From Spirochaetia bacterium (GTDB taxonomy: Bacteria; Spirochaetota; Spirochaetia; Treponematales; Breznakiellaceae), in assembly GCA_025997675.1 (NCBI GenBank), contig BNUX01000041.1:1-25802 (forward strand): 25,802 nt of DNA, written 5' to 3'. The translations under genes were made by a program, and so were the position numbers. Shown here one piece after another: positions 8,437 through 15,588 of this stretch; positions within the stretch are counted from its first letter, which is position 1, and the number at the start of each line of letters is the position of its first letter. Under the pieces are notes generated by a model, which worked only from the letters and a program-made list of their open reading frames with translations, searched no databases and was not told where the DNA came from.

Positions 8437-9786
8437 ATGGGATTTAGGGATGATTTTGTGTGGGGCGGCGCTTCCGCCTCCTACCAGGTAGAGGGCGCCG
8501 CTGCGGAAGACGGACGGGGCCCTTCGGTATGGGATATGTTCTGTAAAGAGCCGGGGCGCATCCTTGACGGATCCAGCGGGGAGACCGCCTGCGATCATTA
8601 TCACCGGTATCAGCAGGATGTGGACATCATGAAGGAGATTGGTTATAAAGCCTACCGGTTTTCCTTCGCCTGGCCCCGGATCATCCCCGACGGGGACGGG
8701 AAGGTGAATGAAAAGGGCCTTGATTTTTATGACCGCCTCCTGGACAGTCTTGCTGCGGCGGAGATCACCCCCTATGCTACGCTCTTCCATTGGGACTACC
8801 CCTATGCCCTGTTCCGTAAGGGCGGCTGGCTTAACCCCGACAGTCCAAAATGGTTTGCCGACTATGTTTCGGTGATAGCAAAACGGCTGGGGGACCGGCT
8901 TCCCTATATCTTTACCTATAATGAGCCCCAATGTTTTATCGGTCTTTCCTACGATACCGCCGAGCATGCTCCGGGCTTACACTATCCCATTTGGGACACC
9001 CTGCTCATGCTGCACCATGTTCTTTTGGGGCACGGCCTTGCGGTGGAGGCCCTGCGCAGTATTACTCCCAACTCTCAGATAGGCTACGCACCTACGGGAA
9101 GCGCCCATTATCCTGCCACGGACAGCGCCGCGGATCGGGAGGCGGCGCGAAAAGCATATTTTGCTGTGGAGGAGCGGACCTTTTGGTCGGTATCGGTGTG
9201 GAGTGATCCGGTTTTTCTGGGCCGCTACCCGGAAGAGCTTCTGACACGGTACGGACAGTATATGCCCCCCATAGGGCAGAATGATATGAAGATTATCAGC
9301 AGCAAGCTGGATTTTCTGGGCCAGAATATTTACAACGGCGCTCCGGTGCGTTCCGACGGGAAGGGCGGTTACGAGTATCCCAAACGGAAAACCGGGTATG
9401 ACTTTACCGCGGCCAAGTGGCCCGTTACCCCGGAATCTCTGTACTGGGGGCCGAAGTTTCTCCAGGAACGGTATGGGATGCCCCTCTACATCACCGAAAA
9501 CGGCCTTTCCTGCCAGGATACGGTTTCCCTGGACGGTAAGGTCCACGATCCGGCCCGCATCGACTTTCTCCACCGCTACCTGCGGGAACTGCGCAGGGCC
9601 GCAGAGGACGGCGTTGACATCCGGGGCTACTTCCACTGGTGTGTCACCGATAACTTTGAATGGGCCAAGGGCTATACCGACCGCTTCGGCATGGTGTATT
9701 GTGATTTTGAAACCCAGGAACGGATCATCAAGGATTCCGCCTATTGGTACCGGGATCTGATCCGGACCAACGGGAACGGGTTATAG
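8437..9786 (+). CDS. GH1 beta-glucosidase / beta-glycosidase
   Basis: Cytoplasmic retaining beta-glycosidase (449 aa, the usual GH1 length) that hydrolyses cellobiose-like or aryl beta-glycosides. It opens with FVWGGASASYQVEG, the GH1 N-terminal signature. The acid/base is E163 in FTYNEPQ (family TxNEP, here with Tyr) and the nucleophile is E354 in YITENGLS. A YFHWCVTDNFEWAKGY block near the C-terminus forms the usual aglycone side. The start has AAGGAAGGG upstream and lies 18 nt after the GH2 stop, so it belongs to the same operon. No phospho-sugar pocket is obvious, and the operon has an ABC rather than a PTS transporter, so a 6-phospho-glycosidase is unlikely. Whether it prefers glucose, mannose or other beta-glycosides cannot be told from sequence. 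Confidence 0.92.
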   Translation: MGFRDDFVWGGASASYQVEGAAAEDGRGPSVWDMFCKEPGRILDGSSGETACDHYHRYQQDVDIMKEIGYKAYRFSFAWPRIIPDGDGKVNEKGLDFYDRLLDSLAAAEITPYATLFHWDYPYALFRKGGWLNPDSPKWFADYVSVIAKRLGDRLPYIFTYNEPQCFIGLSYDTAEHAPGLHYPIWDTLLMLHHVLLGHGLAVEALRSITPNSQIGYAPTGSAHYPATDSAADREAARKAYFAVEERTFWSVSVWSDPVFLGRYPEELLTRYGQYMPPIGQNDMKIISSKLDFLGQNIYNGAPVRSDGKGGYEYPKRKTGYDFTAAKWPVTPESLYWGPKFLQERYGMPLYITENGLSCQDTVSLDGKVHDPARIDFLHRYLRELRRAAEDGVDIRGYFHWCVTDNFEWAKGYTDRFGMVYCDFETQERIIKDSAYWYRDLIRTNGNGL

Positions 9787-9798
9787 AAATACTACACT

Positions 9799-11109
9799 AT
9801 GAATATTGCTTTTGGTCATACCAATATGGATCTGGATTGCCTCGGTTCCCTGATCCTGGTTAAAAAACTTTTCCCCGATTACCGTCTGGTTCGCAGCAGG
9901 ATCATCCATCCTATTGCGCAGAATCTCTACCACTTTTACGCACAGTACTTTGATTTTCTGAATCCAAAGGACCTTGAAGGTGAGAAGATCGAAAATATTA
10001 TCATTGTTGATACCTGTACTGCAGAACGGGTGGACGAATATTTTTCGCACATACGGAATTCGGACCCTGTGATACGGGTTTTCGATCATCACCCCCTTGA
10101 AAATTGTAATATTCTGGGGGCTTGCCTTGAGGGAGGAAAGTTTGGAGCCAATACTTCTCTTCTGGGGAAGATGGCCAAGGAACGGGGAATACAATTACAG
10201 AGCGAAGAGGCTACCATTGCCCTTACCGGGATCTATGCGGACACGGGTCGGCTTATCCACGAGAATGTGTGCCGGGATGACTTTGACGTGTCCGCATGGC
10301 TTTTGGATATGGGGGCCTCCCTCAAATTGGTAAAGTCCTTTCTGGAAACTATTATAGAAGATGATCAGATTGTGACCCTGAATCAGCTGCTGCTGGTGAT
10401 GGATACCCGGCTTATCCAGGGGCATCAGGTACTGTTGAGCTATCTTGAATTGAATGAAAACATTCCGGGCCTTGCGGCGGTGGTGGAAAAAATCATGGAC
10501 ATAGAAAACCCCGACGCCTACTTTGCGATCTTTTTTATCCAAAAGAGTAAAACTATTTTTATTATCGCCCGCAGCAAAAAAGAAAAGATCGACCTCCATG
10601 AACTACTGCATATCTATGGCGGCGGAGGACATCAGCTTGCGGCATCGGCTAAGGTTACTAACCGGGAGGGACCGGCGTTTTATGATGAGTTTTGCGATTA
10701 TCTGGAGCAGACCCTTAAGCCGGCTACCCGTGCACGGGATATCATGTCCGAAACAGCTTTTTCGATAGACGAGAAAATGAGTCTCCTGGATGCTTCACTG
10801 TTTCTGGAGAAAGCAGATCTTTCCGGTGTGCCCGTGGTGGATGAAAAGGAACAGGTGACAGGGTTCATCAGTCTGCGGGACATTATGAAGGGGCGCAAGG
10901 CGGGGGTGATGAAGGCGCCGGTCAGCGCCTATATGTGCAAGCCGGCCATCTCGGCGGAGGCTGATTTTACCATGCGGGAGGTTGAACGGATTTTCTATAA
11001 ATACCACATCGGCAAGCTGCCCATTGTGGAGGATCGTAAACTCCTGGGTATCCTTACCCGGTGGGATTTTTTGGGATATAAAAAACGTCAATCCGGTGCG
11101 GGGAAATGA
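9799..11109 (+). CDS. DHH/DHHA1 phosphoesterase with two CBS domains
   Basis: Predicted Mn-dependent phosphoesterase, 436 aa. The DHH domain motifs are all present: GHTNMDLD (H7, D11, D13), IIVDT (D71), FDHH (D96-H97-H98) and IYADTG (D148). The DHHA1 domain carries GGGGH at 274-278. Two CBS modules follow (about 312-365 and 375-428), usually sites for adenine nucleotides. The same DHH-DHHA1-CBS-CBS order forms the N-terminal half of some bacterial CCA-adding/poly(A) polymerase-like fusions, but here the nucleotidyltransferase half is absent and the protein ends cleanly. Family members cleave c-di-AMP, pAp or short RNA; the substrate here is unknown. The gene starts 12 nt after GH1 without a clear Shine-Dalgarno site, and its stop overlaps the next start (ATGA), so it is probably co-transcribed and coupled. 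Confidence 0.88.
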   Translation: MNIAFGHTNMDLDCLGSLILVKKLFPDYRLVRSRIIHPIAQNLYHFYAQYFDFLNPKDLEGEKIENIIIVDTCTAERVDEYFSHIRNSDPVIRVFDHHPLENCNILGACLEGGKFGANTSLLGKMAKERGIQLQSEEATIALTGIYADTGRLIHENVCRDDFDVSAWLLDMGASLKLVKSFLETIIEDDQIVTLNQLLLVMDTRLIQGHQVLLSYLELNENIPGLAAVVEKIMDIENPDAYFAIFFIQKSKTIFIIARSKKEKIDLHELLHIYGGGGHQLAASAKVTNREGPAFYDEFCDYLEQTLKPATRARDIMSETAFSIDEKMSLLDASLFLEKADLSGVPVVDEKEQVTGFISLRDIMKGRKAGVMKAPVSAYMCKPAISAEADFTMREVERIFYKYHIGKLPIVEDRKLLGILTRWDFLGYKKRQSGAGK

Positions 11110-12194
11110 TGGCTACTACTTTTTTTTCCGACATGGTAAGCAACCGGTTGAGCCCCTCCGCAGTTCTGGATATCTCCGCCGGTGGTAAAGTGTTGGTTGT
11201 CAGCGATTTCCACATGGGCTCTGGCCGCAGGGACGATCTTGCCCAGAACGGCGTCCTCTTGGCGGAGATGCTGGAACAGTATTATTTGAACGGGGGCTGG
11301 ACCATTGTCTTAAACGGGGACATTGAGGAGCTGCAGCGTTTTTCTTATGCGGGTATCAGGGAACGCTGGCATGCTTTGTATACCATCTTTGATAAATTTT
11401 ATGCAGAGGGGCGGTTGTATAAAACCCTGGGGAACCATGATGAGCAGCTTGTCTTTGAAAAGAAGTACCCGTATCCCTTGCATGAGGCGGTGCTGATTGA
11501 GACCGGGCTTGTCCCCCTTTATGTGTATCACGGCCATCAGTCTTCCAGTGTGTACACCAATTATAACAAGTTCCTGCGGATAGGGATTCGCTATCTCCTT
11601 AAGCCTCTGGGTGTCAGGAATATTTCCTCCGGCCGCAGCCCCTACAAGCGGTTCCATGTGGAAAAACAGGCCTACAATTTTTCTCTGGAACATAACTGTA
11701 TCTCTATCATCGGCCATACCCACCGGGCCCTCTTTGAATCTCTGGGCCGCTTTGAGTTTATTAAATTTGAGATCGAGCGTCTCTGCCGTGATTATCCCAC
11801 TTCCGAGGGTGAAGAACGTGATCGGATTGCTGCGGAGGTAAGGGCTTTGCGCCGTGATTTAGGAAAGCTGAAACGATCGGAAAAGCGGAATGCCATGCGG
11901 CAGAGTCTTTACGGGGATGATATTCCCGTGCCCTGCCTCTTCAATTCCGGGAGCGCCATCGGCAGAAAGGGTATTAATGCTATTGAGCTGGACAAGGAAA
12001 AAATAGCATTGGTGTACTGGTTTGTACAGGGGGAGGGGAAAAAGTTTATCAGCCGGGGCCGCTATCCGGTATATATCCTGCCCGGTACGAAGTATTGCAG
12101 AGCGGTTCTGAACGAGGACCGGTTTTCGTATATTAAGGCCAGGATAGAATTGCTGGGGAATTCCCCGGGGATTAATCCTCAAACTTACTCTTAA
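11106..12194 (+). CDS. calcineurin-type metallophosphoesterase
   Basis: Predicted two-metal phosphoesterase, 362 aa, soluble. All metal motifs are visible: SDFHMG (D34, H36), NGDIEE (D72), GNHDE (N110, H111, D112), YHGHQ (H142/H144) and IGHTHRA (H204, H206). After the catalytic core comes a charged, probably helical insert (about 215-265, rich in E, R and K) and a C-terminal segment with LFNSGSAIG that likely completes the fold. The start overlaps the DHH gene by 4 nt (ATGA); a second ATG follows at 11109. The tight pairing with a DHH phosphoesterase suggests both act on one nucleotide or nucleic-acid pathway, but this is inference. The 3' end overlaps the convergent rep gene by 23 bp. Confidence 0.86.
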   Translation: MMATTFFSDMVSNRLSPSAVLDISAGGKVLVVSDFHMGSGRRDDLAQNGVLLAEMLEQYYLNGGWTIVLNGDIEELQRFSYAGIRERWHALYTIFDKFYAEGRLYKTLGNHDEQLVFEKKYPYPLHEAVLIETGLVPLYVYHGHQSSSVYTNYNKFLRIGIRYLLKPLGVRNISSGRSPYKRFHVEKQAYNFSLEHNCISIIGHTHRALFESLGRFEFIKFEIERLCRDYPTSEGEERDRIAAEVRALRRDLGKLKRSEKRNAMRQSLYGDDIPVPCLFNSGSAIGRKGINAIELDKEKIALVYWFVQGEGKKFISRGRYPVYILPGTKYCRAVLNEDRFSYIKARIELLGNSPGINPQTYS

Positions 12195-14169
12195 TCAGGG
12201 CAAAATAGTTTTCCGTTTCCTCCGGGCTTTCCACCGCCTTGTCCGGCTCATGGTATTCAATGAGGTGGGGGGGGATTTCGGCAAGGAAGGGGGAAGGTGC
12301 GCACTCCACGGTGTTCTGCAGGCGGCGGCGTTGGAGGCAGCTGGTGATAAAAAGCTTGTCCCGGGCGCGGGTGATGGCCACGTAGAACAGGCGGCGCTCC
12401 TCCTCCTCATCCATGTTCCGCTCGTGGGGGATGATGCCCTCTTCGGCGCCGGCGATAAAGACCACGGGGAACTCAAGGCCCTTGGATGCGTGGATGGTCA
12501 TGAGGTTCACCTTGCCCTTGCCCGCTTCGTCGTCCCCGTCATCCCGGGTAATTAAACTGATGCGGTTGAGGTATGCGTAGAGGGTGGGGTCAAAGTTGTC
12601 AGGATCCTTCTCCCAGGTTTCCATGGACTGGATAAGGCTTTCGATGTTGAGGAATTTCCATTTTGCTATCTTGTCATTTTTACTGTACTCCGTTACCAGA
12701 TAGGACCAGTAATCAATGCTCTCCACCAGGGCGCGGGTCTTTGCCGAAAGCCCCCGTTTTCCCAACATTTCCTCCCGGTAGGTTTCGATGAGCTGCATAA
12801 ACCCGTCCAGTTCGCCCTTTCCCTTGGCGGCTTCCTGGAACAGGGTGTCTGCTTTATAGCGGAGTTTTTCCATGGCGTCCCAGAGGGTGGAGTGATTCTT
12901 TTTTGCTATCTCCATGAGAGCCGCGATACTGTTTTTGCCGATGCCACGCCGGGGGGTGTTAATGATCCTGAGGAGGTTCACGTCGTCGCTGGTGTTGGCA
13001 ATGAGCCGGAGATAGGAGAGAACATCCTTGACTTCCTTGCGCCCAAAGAAGCTGGTACCCCCGGAAACCCGGTAGGGGATGTTTTCCGCCAGGAATGCTT
13101 CCTCAATGCTGCGGGTCATGGAATTGGTCCTGAGCAGTACCCCGAAGTCATCGTACTTGAGCCGCTCCCGGATCATGATTTTTTTTATGGTGGCGGCGAT
13201 GAAGTCCGCTTCTTCGCTTTCATTCCGGGGATAGAAGAGTTCCACCGGCTTGCCGCCCTTGTTGCCCGACCAGAGATTCTTTTCCTTCCGGTTCGTGTTA
13301 TTGCTGATGACGCCGTTGGCGGCTTCCAGAATGGTACTGGTGGAACGGTAGTTTTGCTCCAGCTTGATCTCCGTCACCCCGGGGAAATCTTTCTCAAAGT
13401 TGACGATGTTTTCGTAGCTGGCCCCCCGCCAGGAATAGATGGACTGGTCGTCGTCCCCGACCACACAAACATTGCGATCAGAAAGGAGCCGCATGAGCCG
13501 GTACTGGGTAAAGCTGGTATCCTGAAACTCGTCCACCATGATGTAGCGGTAGCGGCTGCGGTACCGGGTCAGGGCTTCGGGGTACTGCTCAAAGAGTTCT
13601 ATGGGGAGGGTGAGGAGGTCGTCGAAGTCCAGGGCGTTGTAGGTCTTCAGACTATGCTGGTATTCTTTGTACACCGGCTCGTAGGCGTCGTTTGCCCCAT
13701 CCCCCCAGGTGAGCCTGCCAATCTTGACGTTGGAAAAGAGCTGGCCCAGGGCGTAGAGGTCTACCCCCTCGGTGGAAAGGCGGCACTCCCGGAGGCTTTC
13801 CTTGATCGCAGAAGTTCTGTCGGTCTCATCGTAGATGGAAAAGTTCTTCCGGTACCCCAGGCGTTCTATTTCTTCCCGCAGTATCCGTACCCCAAAGGCG
13901 TGGAAAGTACTAACGGTGAGGTTTTGCAGTTTCTTCCCCGTGAGTTCCTTGACCCGTGTTTCCATTTCCCTGGCGGCCTTGTTCGTAAAGGTGAGGGCCA
14001 GGATTGCCGACTGGGGGATACCCGTTTCCAGCATATGGGCGATGCGGTAGGTGATGACCCGTGTCTTTCCGGACCCGGCGCCGGCGATGATGAGTACCGG
14101 CCCTTCAATGGTTTTGACAGCCCGGATCTGCTGGTCGTTGAGTTCGGTGTTGAAATTAAGTTTTGCCAC
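12172..14169 (-). CDS. rep: Rep/UvrD-family 3'-5' DNA helicase
   Basis: Superfamily 1A ATP-dependent DNA helicase, 665 aa, close to Rep length (E. coli Rep is 673 aa). Motifs in order: Q-motif LNDQQIRAV; Walker A GAGSGKT (30-36); TFTNKAAREM (60-69); Walker B MVDEFQDT (211-218); GDDDQSIYSWRGA (238-250); EQNYRS (271-276); TIHASKGLEF; YVAITRARDKLF. The blocks VSTFHAFGVRIL and SGGTSFFGRKEVKD resemble Rep more than UvrD or PcrA, hence the symbol. The start is a GTG 6 nt after the stop of the upstream membrane-protein gene; AAAGGA lies rather far (about 14 nt) upstream, so translation may depend on coupling. Likely role: restarting stalled replication forks and clearing proteins from DNA. Confidence 0.93.
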   Translation of the reverse strand: MAKLNFNTELNDQQIRAVKTIEGPVLIIAGAGSGKTRVITYRIAHMLETGIPQSAILALTFTNKAAREMETRVKELTGKKLQNLTVSTFHAFGVRILREEIERLGYRKNFSIYDETDRTSAIKESLRECRLSTEGVDLYALGQLFSNVKIGRLTWGDGANDAYEPVYKEYQHSLKTYNALDFDDLLTLPIELFEQYPEALTRYRSRYRYIMVDEFQDTSFTQYRLMRLLSDRNVCVVGDDDQSIYSWRGASYENIVNFEKDFPGVTEIKLEQNYRSTSTILEAANGVISNNTNRKEKNLWSGNKGGKPVELFYPRNESEEADFIAATIKKIMIRERLKYDDFGVLLRTNSMTRSIEEAFLAENIPYRVSGGTSFFGRKEVKDVLSYLRLIANTSDDVNLLRIINTPRRGIGKNSIAALMEIAKKNHSTLWDAMEKLRYKADTLFQEAAKGKGELDGFMQLIETYREEMLGKRGLSAKTRALVESIDYWSYLVTEYSKNDKIAKWKFLNIESLIQSMETWEKDPDNFDPTLYAYLNRISLITRDDGDDEAGKGKVNLMTIHASKGLEFPVVFIAGAEEGIIPHERNMDEEEERRLFYVAITRARDKLFITSCLQRRRLQNTVECAPSPFLAEIPPHLIEYHEPDKAVESPEETENYFALIKSKFED

Positions 14170-14175
14170 GGGCAG

Positions 14176-14658
14176 CTACATTTCCTTTACAAAGATGCGG
14201 AGGGCCTCGATCCCCAGCAGCGCCACGGCGGTGACGATGGCCCCGGCGGTGAGCACCCCGAGGATCACCGCGGCCATGGTTTTGCGTTTGCCCAGGCCCA
14301 GCACCCAGGAGCCGAGGGTCCCGGTCCATGCGCCGGTGATGGGCAGGGGGATGGCGACAAAGGCGGCGATACCCAGCCAGCCCCATTTTTCCACCTGGGT
14401 ATGGAGCTTGACACGGGCGCGTTCCACGAAGCGGTTAAAGAAGCGTTCGTACCAGGCCATTTTCAGGAAGAGTTTGTGCAGGGTGGAGAGGAATATCCAG
14501 CAGGCGGGGGCTACCAGGGCGTTGAGGGCGGCGCAGTAGGGATAGGCCCAGTACCAGGGGATACCCTTGGCAATGGCGAAGGGGATGCCGCCCCGGAGTT
14601 CGGAGATGGGGAAGAAGGAGAGGAGTGCGGTCCAAAGGAGGATGACGGGGGTACTCAT
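14176..14658 (-). CDS. small membrane protein, COG2426 / small multidrug export family
   Basis: Integral membrane protein of 160 aa belonging, by its motifs, to the family annotated as putative small multidrug export protein. The SELRGGIPFAIAKGIP block (about 19-34) and PLPITGAWTG (about 105-114) are its hallmarks. Hydrophobic stretches lie at about 3-17, 38-57, 95-113 and 128-158. The family name is historical; a transport function is not proven. No Shine-Dalgarno site is visible before the ATG. The 21-bp tandem array starts about 50 bp upstream of the start codon and may influence expression. The rep gene follows 6 nt after the stop, suggesting one leftward transcript. Confidence 0.82.
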   Translation of the reverse strand: MSTPVILLWTALLSFFPISELRGGIPFAIAKGIPWYWAYPYCAALNALVAPACWIFLSTLHKLFLKMAWYERFFNRFVERARVKLHTQVEKWGWLGIAAFVAIPLPITGAWTGTLGSWVLGLGKRKTMAAVILGVLTAGAIVTAVALLGIEALRIFVKEM

Positions 14659-14711
14659 GGGGATAGGGTAGCAGAAATGGGGAGAGATGGCGAGGGGGTG
14701 GGTCCATAGGG

Positions 14712-14891
14712 CATAGCATACAACTTACCGGGCATAGCATACAACTTGCCGGGCATAGCATACAACTTGTAGGACATAGCGGACAACTTGTAGGGCATAG
14801 CGGACAACTTGTAGGGCATAGCGGACAACTTGTAGGACATAGCGGACAACTTGTAGGACATAGCATACAACTTGTATGCTATGTCCTACAA
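14712..14891. repeat. 21-bp tandem array, 8 units, ending in a perfect inverted copy
   Basis: CATAGC recurs at 14712, 14733, 14754, 14775, 14796, 14817, 14838 and 14859, exactly 21 bp apart. The unit core is CATAGC-(AT/GG)-ACAACTT. Units vary mostly at two places: AT or GG after CATAGC, and ACCGGG, GCCGGG or GTAGG(A/G) at the end. The last unit runs into its own reverse complement: 14851-14870 and 14872-14891 are perfect 20-bp inverted copies separated by one C, so either strand could extrude a long hairpin. The array fills the gap between the COG2426 gene (start 14658) and the end of rdgB (14953). The period is a multiple of 3 and lacks stops on the minus strand, giving repetitive open frames, which I do not regard as genes. 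There are no spacers, so it is not CRISPR. Confidence 0.95.
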
Positions 14892-14921
14892 CGGAGATCC
14901 CCCCGGTTTATTCGTGGGTGA

Positions 14922-14935
14922 CTAAAGCGCTTTAG
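14922..14935. repeat. 14-bp perfect palindrome
   Basis: CTAAAGCGCTTTAG reads the same on both strands and lies between the 21-bp array and the rdgB stop. It could be a protein-binding site or a small hairpin at the 3' end of rdgB. There is no T-run, so it is not a standard terminator. Confidence 0.5.
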
Positions 14936-14952
14936 CCGATGCCGCCATAACG

Positions 14953-15552
14953 TTATTGTCCGCCCAAAAACCTTGCGATAGCCATCCCGGCCTTTCCCCG
15001 GTGGCTGATACGGTTCTTTTCTTCCTCCGGCAGCTCCGCCACGGTGCGGTCGAATTGGGGAAGGTAGAGGATGGGGTCGAAGCCGAAGCCGCCCGTACCC
15101 CGTTCTTCCCGGATAATTTCCCCCTCCAGGGTTTCCTGGACCAGGAAAAAACGGTCGTCGCTCCAAAGGAGTGCCATGGCGCAGACGAACCGGGCGCTGC
15201 GCAGGGGATTGTCCCCCAGTTCCTTGAGGAGCAGGGTGTTCCGGTCTGCGGATTCCAGTTTGAGGCCCCCCTCGCTGCCATATCGGGAGGAGTGGATGCC
15301 GGGGCGGCCGCCCAAGGCGTCCACGCAGATTCCGGAGTCGTCGGCGATAACCGGGACCGGCGAATGGGGCTTGGAAACCAGGCGCTGGAGTTCACGGGCT
15401 TTTATCAGGGCGTTTTCCGCGAAGGTGGCGCCCGTTTCTTCCGGGTCGAAGGGGATACCTTCGTCGGCGGGGATTTTTATGGTGTGGCGGGGAAGGATGG
15501 CGGCGAGTTCTGTCCGTTTACCGGTATTGCCGGTGGCAAACCAAATCGTCAT
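14953..15552 (-). CDS. rdgB: XTP/dITP diphosphatase (RdgB/HAM1)
   Basis: Cytoplasmic house-cleaning pyrophosphatase of 199 aa that converts dITP, ITP and XTP to monophosphates and so keeps deaminated purines out of DNA and RNA. It begins with the family signature FATGNTGKRTEL (5-16). The catalytic IADDSGICVDALGGRPGI block (about 69-86) has the key acidic residues D71/D72. GGFGFDPI and ISHRGKA form the base-specificity and C-terminal motifs. The length is standard. There is no clear Shine-Dalgarno site before the ATG. It is divergent from recQ, with 36 bp between the starts, so both promoters must share or overlap that short gap and the 5' ends of the genes. Confidence 0.95.
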   Translation of the reverse strand: MTIWFATGNTGKRTELAAILPRHTIKIPADEGIPFDPEETGATFAENALIKARELQRLVSKPHSPVPVIADDSGICVDALGGRPGIHSSRYGSEGGLKLESADRNTLLLKELGDNPLRSARFVCAMALLWSDDRFFLVQETLEGEIIREERGTGGFGFDPILYLPQFDRTVAELPEEEKNRISHRGKAGMAIARFLGGQ

Positions 15553-15588
15553 GGGGGTATACTAGCATGAATAAAGGGGTTCGGAAAG

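Noticed and set aside
12892..14709. Long open frame (605 codons) on the plus strand
   Set aside because: It is antisense to rep and the COG2426 gene, has biased Gly/Pro/Val composition and no motifs; a shadow of GC-rich coding DNA.
14655..14870. Repetitive frame with a 7-residue period (MSYKLSA-like) on the minus strand
   Set aside because: It exists only because the 21-bp repeat is a multiple of three and lacks stops; other minus-strand frames are open as well and there is no supporting ribosome-binding site.
14712..14891. CRISPR array
   Set aside because: Units are contiguous with no unique spacers and no cas genes are present; the same holds for 19566-19738.
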